In this document: one piece after another, positions 43,688-55,959 of the stretch | Layout: each line of letters begins with the position of its first letter | Numbering within the stretch: position 1 is the stretch's first letter | From: Rhizopus arrhizus | Taxonomy: Eukaryota > Mucoromycota > Mucoromycetes > Mucorales > Rhizopodaceae | Assembly (NCBI GenBank): GCA_024220505.1 | Contig: JAKZZE010000006.1 | Coordinates: 2,138,583-2,202,582, forward strand | Direction: 5' to 3' | DNA length: 64,000 bases | Program-made: the position numbers and the translations under genes | Notes under the pieces: model-generated | Told to the model about the DNA's origin: nothing | Databases searched by the model: none | The model's input: only the letters and a program-made list of their open reading frames with translations

Positions 43688-45426
43688 CACTGCAAATAAT
43701 TGGAGATATTAAACGTAGTTTTTTAGCATAAATGAGCGCAACAACGCGAAGTTTAATGCAACTCCACGGAATTTTATTGTTGTTTTAAACGATTTTCGAT
43801 GCAGTTCAGTAATCGTTAAATAACTTTTACGCAAGCAAGAGGATGTCATTTAGTGTTCTTTTACCAAAGCATTTTTTACGTTTCAATTAATACTAGTCAA
43901 CGTTTGAGCAACGAATGATACGTTTTAAAACATTACTTTATATGTCTTTTTGTTCTTTTATCGACCGCTCATATTGCCTTATATACTTCTTCATCGAACA
44001 CTCATATTGCCTTATATACTTCTTTATTGACCACCCATATTGCCTTATATATTTCTTTATGAACCACTCATATTGCTTTATATACTTCTTTATTGACCAC
44101 TTATATAGCTTATATACTTCTTTATTGACCATTCATATTGCAATAAATATTGCTTTATATATACAAAAAAATAGGGATTTTGTTTATAAAAAATAGCTTT
44201 TTTTTTATTTGAATAAAATAATAATAACAAAATATGATATTTCTTTGCTTGTAGCGTTTTAAAAGTGTACTTGACTTACCTAATATCACCAGAATAGCAG
44301 CATCTAATCTAAAAATACATCAACTAGTCTCGTGGAACTCAAAAAGTTCTCAAAAGAAAAAAAAAGAAAAAAAAGAAAAAAAAAAAAAAAAAAAAAGCCA
44401 AGCTCAAGGATTCAGAGACACAAGGATTCAAGGATTCAAGGACTTGGGCACTCAAAGCAAAAGAAAAGACATCAGTACTTAAGAACCAAAGCGAAAATTA
44501 GGAAAGAAACAGAAAGAGGCCAAAGCAGAGCAGCATTCATCTATAACAATTATTAGCTATCGTGTATATGTAGTAAAAGTAATAGTACCTTTCTTTAGAT
44601 AGACTATGGGAAGAAAACTAGCTAAGCGTATACTCACAAGTAAAAAAAGCAGCAGACATCTATAATAATTATTAGCTATTGAGTATATATAATAAAAGTG
44701 ATAGTACCTTTCTTTAGATGGGCTAAGAGAAAAACCTTGCTAAGCTTTACCAACAAGTAAAAAAAAAAAAAAAAAAAAAAAAAGGAAGCAGTACTCCTCT
44801 ATAATAATTATTAGTTATCAAGTATATAGTAAAAGTAATAGCACCTTGCTTTAGGTGGACCATGAGAAAAAAAAAGAAAAAGAAAAAAAGACAGCAGCCA
44901 AGCTTATACTAACAAGCAAAAGAAGAAGCAACTATAATCCTGGGAAAAAGACTTTATAAAGACCATTTGAAACATCAAAAAAGCAACTAATACGATTTTA
45001 CTAAAGTTCAAGTACCATCAGAGCAATAATAGAGTACATATAATATTAAGAACTTACCTTTTAGAAAGAATGTTTTGTTTAAAAAAAAAAGAAAAAAAAA
45101 AAAAGGAAAAAAAAAAAAGTACTTTTTTTATAGCCTCATTTTACCAGTGTTACAGTTACCCACTATCGATTAAAAATAAGTCTTCTTTAATACTGTTTAA
45201 CTATTGAAACATTCAGAGAGGCTATTCATAAACAGTTTAAACTTTCTCTTCTTCTTTTTTTTCTTTTTTTATTTAAATGTAATATCTTTAACTCCAAAGG
45301 CTTTTTTTTCTTCGCTTTTTTTGTAGAACAAACAAAAGTATCAGCTTGTTTTGTGTTCATCTTTAGTTTATTTTGTACTCTTGTTTTTTTTTCTTTCTTC
45401 CTTTTTATATAATTTATCTTGAAAAA
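43688..45426 (-). repeat. T5 left subterminal region
   Basis: Reverse counterpart of the T1 right region. The 36-bp array (about 43960-44150) happens to be open in one frame and gives a repeated SYCLIYFFI peptide. I regard that as a by-product of a unit divisible by three. The longer modules run at about 44540-44900. Confidence 0.7.
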
Positions 45427-46678
45427 ATGTCTCGTCGTCTCGCTACCCCAATCAATGTTCCCAGTAATGCCCCTAAAAGGGCAAGAATATCTTCAAGCAT
45501 TACTGGATCATCATCCACCGTTCTCCCGTCCTCTTCTCCTGTTCCCACTGCTGTTGCGTCTTTTGACAGCTTTGAGCCTTCTCGCCTTCAAGGCCCAGTT
45601 GGCTCTTCTGCAAATGGCCCAACCCTTGAGGCCATCTTTGCTCAGATGCAGCAGCAGGAGCAGATTCAACGCCGACAGGAGGAGAATCAACGTCGGCAGG
45701 AGCTGAAGATTGAGCAGCTAACGCAATTGCTGCAACAACAGCAACAAGGGCAGCAACAGCAGCAGCAGCCGCCTCCACAGCAGCCTCCACAGCAGCAACC
45801 TTCTGAGGTCAAAGAGAATAGGGCCTTGACCAGTGTAATTTGAATTTAAAAGCTAAATTAGCATGTGCAAAATAATAACTAAATTTTTGTTTTACCCTTT
45901 TTGAAATATAGGCTTTCATATTGAAGTACTACAGAGAGCATCTGGTCCCTCGGGGTATCACCTTTGACCTGAAGGAGGTCTTGCGCTACAAGCAAAACGC
46001 AAAGGTCAGAGATTTGCTTGTAGCAGCTGCCAAGAAGGAGCCATTTTCTGCTGGCATTACTGTTTCTGACTTGCGCAGCATGGTCAGAAACAAATTCAAC
46101 TACATGGTGAGAGAAAGTAAGGGGCTGACGGCTACGTCAGAAGAGTCAACGCGTCGTAGTCGTGTGCATGCAGTAAGTAATTAATATTGAAAAATTGAAA
46201 TATATAGTGTTTCAAGTACTTACATTACTTCTTTACATTAGAAGCTCGCCATGAGGCGAAATGCTTACAATGCAGCCCCAGAGGAATTTGAAGCTCGTTT
46301 TCCTTTTGGAAAAAAGCTTCTGATAGCCGATTGGACCTCAGAGGAAGAAGATGGCCCTGAGGATGAACATGGTCCTGTGTTTGTGGTAAAAAGACCACTC
46401 TTTCGAAGTAAAGCAGTAAGTAGTATTTTTGTTATAGTATTTATTTTCTAATATACCTTTAATTAATCTACAGGTGGACGAATTCCATGCTTCTCTTCAA
46501 AAAGCATGGAGAGACTCCTTGTCGAAAAAAGGCACCATCAATAGAACAAGAAGGGTGGTGGACTACTTCGACAAGGAGTTTCCCCACAAACCTTGACCAT
46601 GAGGATTATCCCTCTTGGGCCTTTTCTTCTCCTGGCCTTGGCTTTTCCTCTTCTGCTGCTGCTAATCCTATGCAGTAA
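45427..46678 (+). pseudogene. T5 second gene (coiled-coil protein), frame break in last exon
   Basis: Four exons: 45427-45834, 45912-46172, 46242-46415 and 46474-46678. Exons 1-3 are open and encode the family I protein: MSRRLATPINVPSNAPKRAR, a Ser-rich part, the Gln/Arg coiled coil, then VRNKFNYMVRESKG, the acidic DWTSEEEDGPEDEHGP and VKRPLFRS. Exon 4 has an extra T (three at 46579-46581 against two in T1), which causes an early stop after EFPHKP and removes the last 27 or so residues. An in-frame ATG upstream at 45373 exists, but T1 and T4 start at MSRR. Confidence 0.78.
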
Positions 46679-46868
46679 GCGTTTACTTTCTCTTTTCTCT
46701 CTCTCCCCTCCTTTTTTTTTTTTTTTTTTTTGCTGCCTTTTTGTTGTCTCTGCAAATTGAATAAAAATTTCAAAAAAAAATAACAATAATAGTCTATTGA
46801 ATGATTCTTTAGTAAAATAAATAATAATAATAATAATAAAAGAATGTTTGAATAATTTAGCATAGTTG

Positions 46869-49702
46869 TTACATATAAATTCTTCTTGGTAGAGCGAGAG
46901 TAAGAAGGTGGTTATCAACATATGGACATATAGCAACAGGGTTGAAAATCCTGTAAATTGGAAGTATATTGTTGCTTGTAACTGGATCAAATTGATTCTT
47001 CCACACTTGGATGCCAGTACCATCAAAGGTGGGGAAATGTTGGGTCGCATGGCTGTACCAATTGACGAATGCAAAATAATGAGTCGGTATTGTTGAAGGA
47101 ATGTGAAAAAAAATATGATATTTGGCCAATTCGTAGTTGGTTATTTACAATGGCTTGAATGTATGATGATAATGAATGATTGTCTGATTGTTGGTAACGT
47201 TGTCCAAGCAAGTTAATTTTCTTAAATGATTGTATCATTGTACTAATTGTATTCATAATAGGTGTTTCATAGGTATCCATATAATAATTTTGTAAGAGCT
47301 TCATAGTGTTCAGGGCATAAGATTTGTTGTTTGTTGTTAGTTTTTGAAGGAAGGGATTTTGGTGGCAGAGGCTCACTACCAGTAATTGTCAGGTTAAATA
47401 GACTTGGTCCGTCTATGAACTGAGCGTAATCAAATGGCGTTAGACCACTCTCGTCATTCGTAACTTCGCCTATTTCCCTTATAAAGTTGAGTAGTAGGAG
47501 CATGTCTTCGTTGTTGGTATTAATGAGTGTTGGTAATGAATGTATAAGGATCTTGTGTATGTATTGTTTGTGTAAGCATAGTGACATAAGTAGTTTCGAA
47601 GCCTGTCTTGTAATTGATATTTATCTTTTTGACATCACCATTCAAGCGTTCAAAACCATAGAGCCAAAAGGCATAAGAGGGACCAAAGTCCAAAAAGCAT
47701 TCTTTCAAATGCATGTGCATATGCATATTTGGTGTTATACTTGTTTTTCCATAAAGTTGAGCACAAGTCTTGCCAAAGGTCTTAAATAATGAATGTGCTG
47801 TGTGTATTTCTTCAATTGTGATCAAAGGACCAGTCACCAATCTCACTGCTTCTACATATCGCATCCAATTGATGAAATGTTCACCGACTAGTCTTTGTTT
47901 AACAGAAAAGGCGAAAGCACAACACACCACGTTCTCCATTCATCGGATTTCATATTGCTAAAAGTACTTTCAATCTTGCCTTTTTTCGTTTTTGTTTTTT
48001 TTTATATACAAAAAATTAGTGTTCAGACTTATCACAGAATTAATTCTTTTATATTTGTTGCATACCTTTGGAGATTCTGCAGTACTGTGAATGGAATAGC
48101 AATTGAAGCTGATTCATCAGTCCATGGCTTTGAAATCAGCCGTAGAAAGAAGCCCGTGATCTACCCAAACTTCAACCATTCGTTTTGGCGTACCTAGAAA
48201 TAAATTGTGCATAGGATCAACTGTTGTTAACCTTACAACATCAAAAGTATTCTAGTCGGTGAAGTTCACTCCATTTACTTCCTGTGTCCGTCTGCAGGGT
48301 TCTTTGTTGTGTAATGTGAGTGGCATTCAGCCAAGCATATGCTTCTTGGCGCTGCTGGGTATTGTTTCGCAGAATCCAATGCTCATCGTCAAAGTCTGAA
48401 AAATCTGGCTTCGTTGAATTTGCACCAGTACTGATTCGCGAAAACACAGTGGAACACTTGTTGCAGGCTTTGTGCGCGGATTGACCCATGAATCCAGCTA
48501 CCTTACGAGCTGCTGGTATATCACAGTTAACGGACATCAAAGCAACACGTACCATCTCACCGTTTCTGTTCTGGTACGTTGGCATCATCATACCTCCGTA
48601 CAAGGTATTCAGCTCTGCAATCATTGGTCGCAAGAAATTTTGGAGCTGGTCATCCGTGGGCTCGCCAGGCCCAGGAATCATACCAACCAGGATGATGTTG
48701 GAAACCTTCATCCTGGAACCCCTTGGAAGGTTGTTGATAGTGAGATATACACCACCGCAAGAGTAATGCATACCATCACTAGGTTGAAACCAATCAACGT
48801 TCAATGACACCATTAATGATCGTCTTTTATTCACAAATGGCTCCCCAGCTGAGTCGACCATCTCATTCCAGACTCTACCATCATAAATGTCATACAACAC
48901 ACCTTCCTCCACATATCGACCTCTCCACTGTTCAATTTCTGTTTCAAAGTTCGGACGGACAAAGAACTTCTTCAACGTTTCGACAATTGAGTTGTACGGG
49001 AACTCAAGGACGGGCTTCAGGCTGCTGCCAACAAAAAGTGAATTACCACATGGGCGCTCTTGTCTGTGGGGGTTGTTTGCAAACCTGACAAAAGGGCATA
49101 GTCGGGTATGCAAACTTCCCGTGTCATAAACACTTCTACAAAGAGAACAGACAAGGAAACGGGAGACACCACTACTGGCAGAGGAATAATTGACCATGGC
49201 ACGAGCAGTGGAGATCTTTGTAGGAATCTCCATGCCATGGCCAAGGGCACGAACAAAGAAAGAAAGAAAGGCCAACAGTTCTTCACCGGCTTCAACAGAA
49301 AGGTGCTTTGCTTGAAAAAGCACAAGGTAAAGGACCAGGAGATACTCCAGTTGTTGGTCGTTGGTCATTTCTTCTTCCATGTCGACATCCATGTCAGCAT
49401 CAAGGTCGAATTCTAAATTTGTTTAATAAAAAAAAAAGGGTGTGTTTATAAATATACCTTCAAACGTGCTTCTTTCGGTAGAACTGGTGGGTTGCTCGAA
49501 GATATTTTCTAATCTTCTTTGCCTCAAAACTATTTTAATTGCACTTTAGTCTTCTGCATTTCTTTAAAAAAAATGTACCTTCTCCAACTTTGTCAATACG
49601 CTTATGAATATTAGCGGTTCTCTTGGCAATCATTTTGAATCCTTCAGGACAGTTGCTGCATTTGGTGCATTGGCATTTAACTTTGTTGTTAGTGGCGTTC
49701 AT
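46869..49702 (-). pseudogene. T5 transposase remnant, multiple frame breaks
   Basis: Same exon order as the T4 gene: exon 1 49702-49579, exon 2 49529-49458, exon 3 from 49412, final exon ending at 46869. The N-terminal Cys cluster (CQCTKCSNCPEG), LNVDWFQ, IPGPGEPTDDQLQNFL and CDIPAARKVAGF are readable to 48241. An extra A on plus (48243-48246) then shifts the frame at the tyrosine-phenylalanine before DPMH. More shifts follow, and the C-terminal third lies in at least four pieces (47520-47939, 47267-47587, 47023-47376, 46869-47129). One piece retains AFWLYGFERLNG. Inactive. Confidence 0.88.
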
Positions 49703-51033
49703 TTCAAAAAAAAAAAAATAATATTCAGGATTTAGTAGAGGAATAAGATAGAAAAAAATGCGTGATCAAAAAAAAACTAAAGCAAATATACTAAATTTGG
49801 ATGTCGGTTCCTAAACAGTAACAGGTGTACTAAAGAAATGTTTTTTTTTTTCCCTTGTTTTGTTTCAGAGAACATATTTAACATTGAGGATACAAAAGAT
49901 ATAAAAGAAAACTCAACAATGGTTAAAATGTAAGTTTGTAACAACAAAAATAATACCAGGTCTAACGTCGTTTTTCTTTTTTTTTTCTTTTTATATTAGG
50001 AATTCCTAATGGGACACATTCGGATGACGAACATGAACCTCATGAGCAAAGTTATTCTTTCCAACAGATAAAACTATAAGAATATCAAACTTATATTACT
50101 GCTTGCTGCTGAAAAACTCTTTTTAGTAAAGGAAGTTGGCAATGTTAACATCTCTAATGGCTAATGGCTAATGGCAAATTACACCCATGTGCAAACATAA
50201 AGTAAGTAATGAACTAATATAAGCTTAAAAACATATATTCTTTTATATTATTTGTCATAAAAAATAATAAAGCACTTATTTACTTGAAAAAACAAAAAAA
50301 CTGTGCTTGTATCTATTAATTATAATTGCCTTGTAACAAGATGTTAACAAAGCTTCTTTTTTTTTATTCTTTTTAGAATATACACGTATTTTTTTGTTAT
50401 ATTGTGAAAGCATTTGTATTTTTATAAAACATGTTTACTGTTAGGTTATTGTTTTCATTTGAATAAGGAACCTTTTATTGCTATGCTCTTTTTTTTTTTT
50501 TTTTTTTTTACTAGGTCTTTTTTTTTAACTTTGTCTTTTTTTTTTTTACTTCTAATTTTCCAGCTTCTTTTTTTTTCCCAAACGCAACTATTTTGTTACG
50601 TTCTGTTACACGCTTCAAATGAACTAAGCTAAAGAACACAGACTGCCTTCCTAATATGTATTCTTCTGATCAAAATAATCACAATGTGTTTTTGTTTTCC
50701 GCATTTTGCCCTCAAAAATAAAAAAAAGAAAATATCGGTCTTTCAACGATAGAGGAGAACAGACTTTCCAAAAAGAGACTATTTGAAAAAAAAAAGACAC
50801 TTTTTTAAAACATGAATAACTCTATGAATACTTACACCACAAAAAAAATAATAAAACTATTAAATTTCTTTATTTTTTTCGCACCTAAATCTTTTTTCAA
50901 AATTCAAAAAGGTGCAATACAGAGCATTTTAATTTTTTTCGTTTAATCAAAGTTATTTAAATCGTTGAAATTTTGATGTTAGAAATGACTGCAAATGACT
51001 GATAACGCTGAAAATCACCAATTATTTGCAGTG
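49703..51033 (+). other. T5 right subterminal region with conserved exon-like block
   Basis: Reverse counterpart of the T1 left region. On plus, a TTTCAG precedes a segment ending AAAAT/GTAAGTTT (about 49930), and then TATATTAG precedes the conserved block at about 49999-50053. GGCTAATG repeats lie near 50158-50176 and AATAAA near 50267. No long frame. Confidence 0.6.
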
Positions 51034-51034
51034 A

Positions 51035-53697
51035 CACTGCAAATAATAGTGTAAATTGGGTAACAAATCGTTTACCAATCTTGCGAAATAATTTACAATC
51101 GTGTACAATCAGGTAAGAGATTTATCCACGCACAGCCTCCTGTCTCTGCCACAAATCGTGTAAGTTATTGTTCGCCCTTTGGTTATGTGATGGTGCAAGA
51201 TTTGTGGCCAACACAGGAGACTGTTGGGAGACTTTTTCGTTAACTGATCTTGCAAGGTGGACCTTTCATCAGTTACGTTGTGGCTCTTGTTTATTATCAA
51301 TTTGACATCTAATGGTGCTTGGCAACCAATCACGCTTTGTAAAACACTACTTTATTTGTCTTTTTGCTCTTTTATAAACCACTCATATTGCTTTATATAC
51401 TTCTTTATCGACCATTCATACTGCAATAAATATTGCTTTATATACACAAAAAAATAGGGATTTTGTTTATAAAAAATAGCTTTATTTTTATTTGAATAAA
51501 ATAATAATAACAAAATATGATATTTCTTTGCTCGTAGCGTTTTAACTGTGTACTTGACTTACCTAATGTCACCAGAATAGCAGCATCTAATCTAAAAATA
51601 CATCAATTAATCTCGTGGAACTCAAAAAGTTCTCAAAAGAAAAGAAAAAAAAAAAGCAAGCTCAAGGATTCTAGGATTCAAAGACACAAGGACCAGGGCA
51701 CTTAAAGCAAAAGATGGAAGTACATCAGTACTTAAGAACCAAAGTAAAAACCAGGAAAGAAACAGAAAGAGGCCAAAGCAGAGCAGCATTTATCTATAAT
51801 AATTATTAGCCATCGTATATATATCGTAAAAGCAATAGTACCTTTCTTTAGATAGACAAGGGGAAGAAAACTTGCTAAGCTTTTACCAATAAGTAAAAAA
51901 AAGGAAGCAGCAGGCATCTATAATAATTATTAGCTATTGAGTATATGTAGCAAAAGTAATAGTACCTTGCTTTGGATGGACCATGAAAAAAAAAAGAAAA
52001 AAAAAAGATACCAGTCAAGCTTATACCAACAAATAAAAGAAGAAGCAACTACAATTCTGGGAAAGAGACTTTATAAAGACTATTTAAACCATAAAAAAAG
52101 CAATCGATACATCTTTACTAAAGTACAAGTACCATTAGAATAGGAATAGAATACATATGTAATATTAAGAACTTACCTTTTATAAAAAGAGAAGAAAAAA
52201 AAAGAAAAAAAGAAAAAAAAAAGAAAAAAAAAAAGAGAAGTGCTTTTTTGTAGCCTTATTTTACCAATGTTACACTTATTCACTGTCTATCTATATTAGA
52301 AAACAAAAACAATTGCTTTTCATGTAGTTTACATTTAATGGTATCCCAAAAAATAACTTATACATTGTTTGAACAAGTTTTATTACTTGAATGCAATATG
52401 TTTAGGAGGAAGGTTATTATTTTATTTTATTTTATTTTTTTTTTACGTGAAATAAAAAAAAAGTCGGTATCTTAACAAATTATAGCAGTAAAACAACATC
52501 TTTTTTTTTTTCTCCCTAGTTTTGTTTCATGGAATACACTAGATGCCAAAGGCATAAAACAAAAAAAAAGGAAAGCTCAAGCACTGGTCAAATGTAAGCT
52601 TATAAAAAAGTAATAACAACCAAGTCTAATGTCGGTTTCTTTTTTTTTTTTTTTTTTTTTTTTTACATTAGGAATTCCTAATGGGACACATTCGGATGAC
52701 GAACATGAACCTCATGAGCAAAGTTTTTCGCTTTAACACGATAAAACTATAAGAATATCAAACTTATATTACTGCTTGTTGTTAAAAAGCCCTTTTGATA
52801 AAGAAGGTTGACAATGTTAACATCCCTAATGGCTGATGGCTAATGGCTAATTGCAAATTACACCCATCTGCAAATACAAAGTAAGTAATGAACCAATATA
52901 AGCTTAAAAACATATATTCTTTTGTATTATTTGTCATAAAAAATAATAAAGTAATCTCTTTACTTGAAACCAAAAAAATTGTGCTTGTATTTGTTAATTA
53001 TAACTGCCTTGCAACAAAATGTGAGCAGAGCTTCTTTACTTTTTATTCTTTTGAGAATATACACGTATTCTTTTGTTATAATGTAAAAGCATTTGTATTT
53101 TTATAAAACATATTTGTTCTTAGATTATTGTTTTCATTTGAATAAGGAATCTTTTATTGCTATGCTCTTTTTTTTTTTTCACTAGGTCTTTTTTTAACTT
53201 TGTCTTTTTTTTTTACTTTTAATCTTTCAGCTTCTTTTTTTTTTTTTTTTACTAAACGCAACTATTTTGTTACGCCCTGTTACACATTGCTAATGAGCTA
53301 CGCTAAAGATCACAGATTGCCTTCCTAATATGTATTCTTCTGTACAAAATAATCGCACGGTGCTTTTGATTTCCGCATTTTGCCCTCAAAAATAAAAAAA
53401 AGAAAATATCGGTCTTTAAACAATGGAGAGAAATACGCTTTCCAAAAAAAGATCGTTTGTAAAAAAAAAACATTTCTTTAAAAATGTGAATAACTCCATG
53501 AATATTTACCCTACAAATAAAATAATAACATCGTTAAATTTCTTTATTTTTTTCGCATCTAAATCTTTTTTCAAAATTCGAAAATGATCAATACAGCAAG
53601 ATTTAATTTTTTTCACGAAAAAAAGTAGCAATTTGTTACCCAAACGAAGAGCAATCTTGCGCAATCCGGTACCTAATTGGAACGATTATTTGCAGTG
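51035..53697 (-). mobile_element. T6: gene-less family I transposon (T4-like subfamily)
   Basis: 2663 bp between CACTGCAAATAATAGTG and the complement of CACTGCAAATAATCGTTC. It contains only subterminal sequences: a reduced 36-bp array (about 51370-51430), long modules (51780-52030), the central piece shared with T3 (about 52310-52450), the conserved block (52671-52725) and GGCTAATG-like repeats (about 52830-52852). Flanks are GA-A at right and A at left, adjoining T7 and T5. It would depend on proteins from elsewhere. Confidence 0.82.
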
Positions 53698-53700
53698 GAA

Positions 53701-54687
53701 CACTGCACATAATTGTTATTTACAAAGTATGATAGCCCTCAGATATACCTCAGTTAATCGGGATTTATCATATTTAATGCAGCGTTATTGCAGTATGCCA
53801 AGTTGAACCAGTTTACGTTGAATGTTAACTATTTCAGTGCGATAACCAAGTATCACTGTTTGGCAACGCGCCGCTTCATTATTCTTTTAACGATGAAACA
53901 CAAGCATGATGCCTTTCTATTGGACCTTACATGCTTGCGTTTCTCTTTAATACCACTTCTTTATTGGCTTGTTACCTTTTCCTAATGCTTCCTTATTCGT
54001 CTGTTGCTCTTTAGCAATGCTTCCTTATTGGCTTATTATGGCTATATTTAGCTTTGGATGATTTATATTGGGAAATAAAATAGGCTTAAAACACGGTATT
54101 ATTGGTCAAAAATGTAGTTTTATTCATTTATTTTTGGGCTTTATTGCCATATTGATTAATATTATTGGTTCATTACAGTATTACAAAAGGGTAGGGGAAG
54201 GAGGGAAAGCGAGCAGGGGATCCATGGAAACGATTAAATATAAAAATTTAAACGGTAGATGCAAAAAAAAAGGAAAATACACTTACCTTGACCATAGAAG
54301 CAGCAAACAAAAGAGCGTAGTAAATAAAACCCATAAAGAAAAGCGCGCCAGTAGTAAAAAGGATCCAAAGCTATAGGAGGTTATAGACAACATGGAACAA
54401 CAGAAGCCAAAGCATCTAAAATTGTATAAAATAAAATATTAATAAAAGTAAACCATGGTATACTTGATTTATTTACCTTAAAGCTCTTTTACTAACAAAA
54501 CAGGATGCCAAGACATCCATAAAGCTTCAGCCACGAACTAAAGGAATCTAATTTTACTTTTAATAAAGATTATTGAAAGATATGAATGTATTTACCTTTT
54601 GAGCAGATATGCGAAGAACCAAAGGAACTACAGCAGCCATGAATACATGTATGAATGCCTACTACAGCATGTTAGAACCAAAGTTTT

Positions 54688-54737
<50 letters not shown>

Positions 54738-54951
54738 ACCTTGCGATAACCGGAGCGATGTTGAAAAAGGAAATTGCTGAACAAAAAGAAAAAAAAAGGA
54801 ACAAAATTTCGAAAAGGAAATCTTTTTATATTTTTTTTTTTTTTTGGCTATACTAAGACTGAGTTTCATTGTAAACTCGATGATATTTAAGAAAGATTCA
54901 ATTTTGATGCCAAGTTCACTTGTCTTTATTTCAAAGTACTCTTATAACAAT
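53701..54951 (-). other. T7 left subterminal region: exon-like units
   Basis: Reverse counterpart of the T2 right region. Family II repeats lie near 53930-54040. On minus, four segments bounded by GTAAGT/GTAAAT and TAG/CAG occur between about 54780 and 54240, with stops in the frames I read. A T44 run lies near 54690-54733. The plus-strand chance frame there is low-complexity. Confidence 0.55.
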
Positions 54952-55068
54952 ATGTCTGATCGTGGTATTCAATTCAACCCTGCTCCTGCCAATGCTCGTG
55001 GCTCTAACTCTGTTGGGCAACCAATCGCTGTTCCTTCTCGTGTTGTTGCTCCTGAGCTTGCTTCAAGC

Positions 55069-55633
55069 TGTTGTATAATGGTAATAGTTATTAAGAAAAA
55101 AGTAGAAACAAAGATCAAGAAACAGTTTGAATACTTTTTGAGACTGATCTTTATTTCAGTTTAAGTTCAAGTAAAAATTATTCTAATTGAAGGCAGGTAT
55201 TTATATCTTATTGAGTGAGTGGCTTGATATCTTCTATTGTAAGCGTTCTTCTAATATTCAGGTACTTTAGCAAGTGTCATCTATAATTATGATTATGAAA
55301 ACTTTTCATTTGTTCCTTTGTATGTCTGTCATAGATTATCTTTATTCTGGGAATTCCTCACTGATTTGAATAACGTTATTTTACGCGTTATTTCAATTAT
55401 GTGAAAGATTAGCAATATTCCTGATATTGGATTGGATCTTGTTATTTTAGTTGATACTTCTTCTTATCAAAGAACTTTTATTAATACAAAGCATATTCTA
55501 AAAGAATATGTTTAATTGGAATTGATTGTATGATCTTATTTAAATAAACTTATATTTTTTTTATTTAATTATGATCTTGTATTAAGACTTATGTTTATCG
55601 ATGTCAATTACAATCAGTTGCTGTTCTACAACA
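55069..55633. repeat. S1: solo LTR of the R3 family in an exon
   Basis: 565 bp, TGTTGTATAATGG at the left and CTACAACA at the right, matching the R3 LTRs with scattered differences. CAAGC is duplicated at 55064-55068 and 55634-55638. No internal sequence is present, so the element was lost by LTR recombination. It lies inside exon 1 of the T7 second gene. Confidence 0.92.
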
Positions 55634-55959
55634 CAAGCGATGCCATTCCAGATAGCTTTGCTTATCCTAGGCCTGGTTTTCCTCCCATGACCCATGTTCA
55701 GAAGCGAATGCGCCAAGCCGAAGACATGGAGACTGATGAAGTATCTCTTTCTTTTTCCATTTATATGGAGCTAAGAAAAGAAAACGATGGTTTGAAAGAG
55801 ATGCTTCGAAAAGAACAAGAGGAAAAGCTGGCCTTGCAAGTAGCATACAGCAAGCTCAAGGAAGCATACGATGAGCTTGAAGCAGAATCAGGCAAAGGCG
55901 CAAAGCCGATTGCTACTGCTGTCAAAGTAAGAACATTAAAATTCAATTTTAAACAAATC

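Larger units (their letters stand above)
43688..51033 (-). mobile_element. T5: family I transposon, decayed, minus orientation
   Basis: Same 16-bp ends as T1, in reverse orientation. It has the full gene complement: second gene on plus at 45427-46678, transposase remnants on minus at 46869-49702. The flanks do not match (TGT at left, ACA at right), unlike the T1-T4 copies. Confidence 0.85.

Noticed and set aside
43915..44196. Open frame with repeated SYCLIYFFI peptide
   Set aside because: It comes from the 36-bp subterminal repeat, whose length is a multiple of three. Other copies break the frame freely, so it is not a gene.
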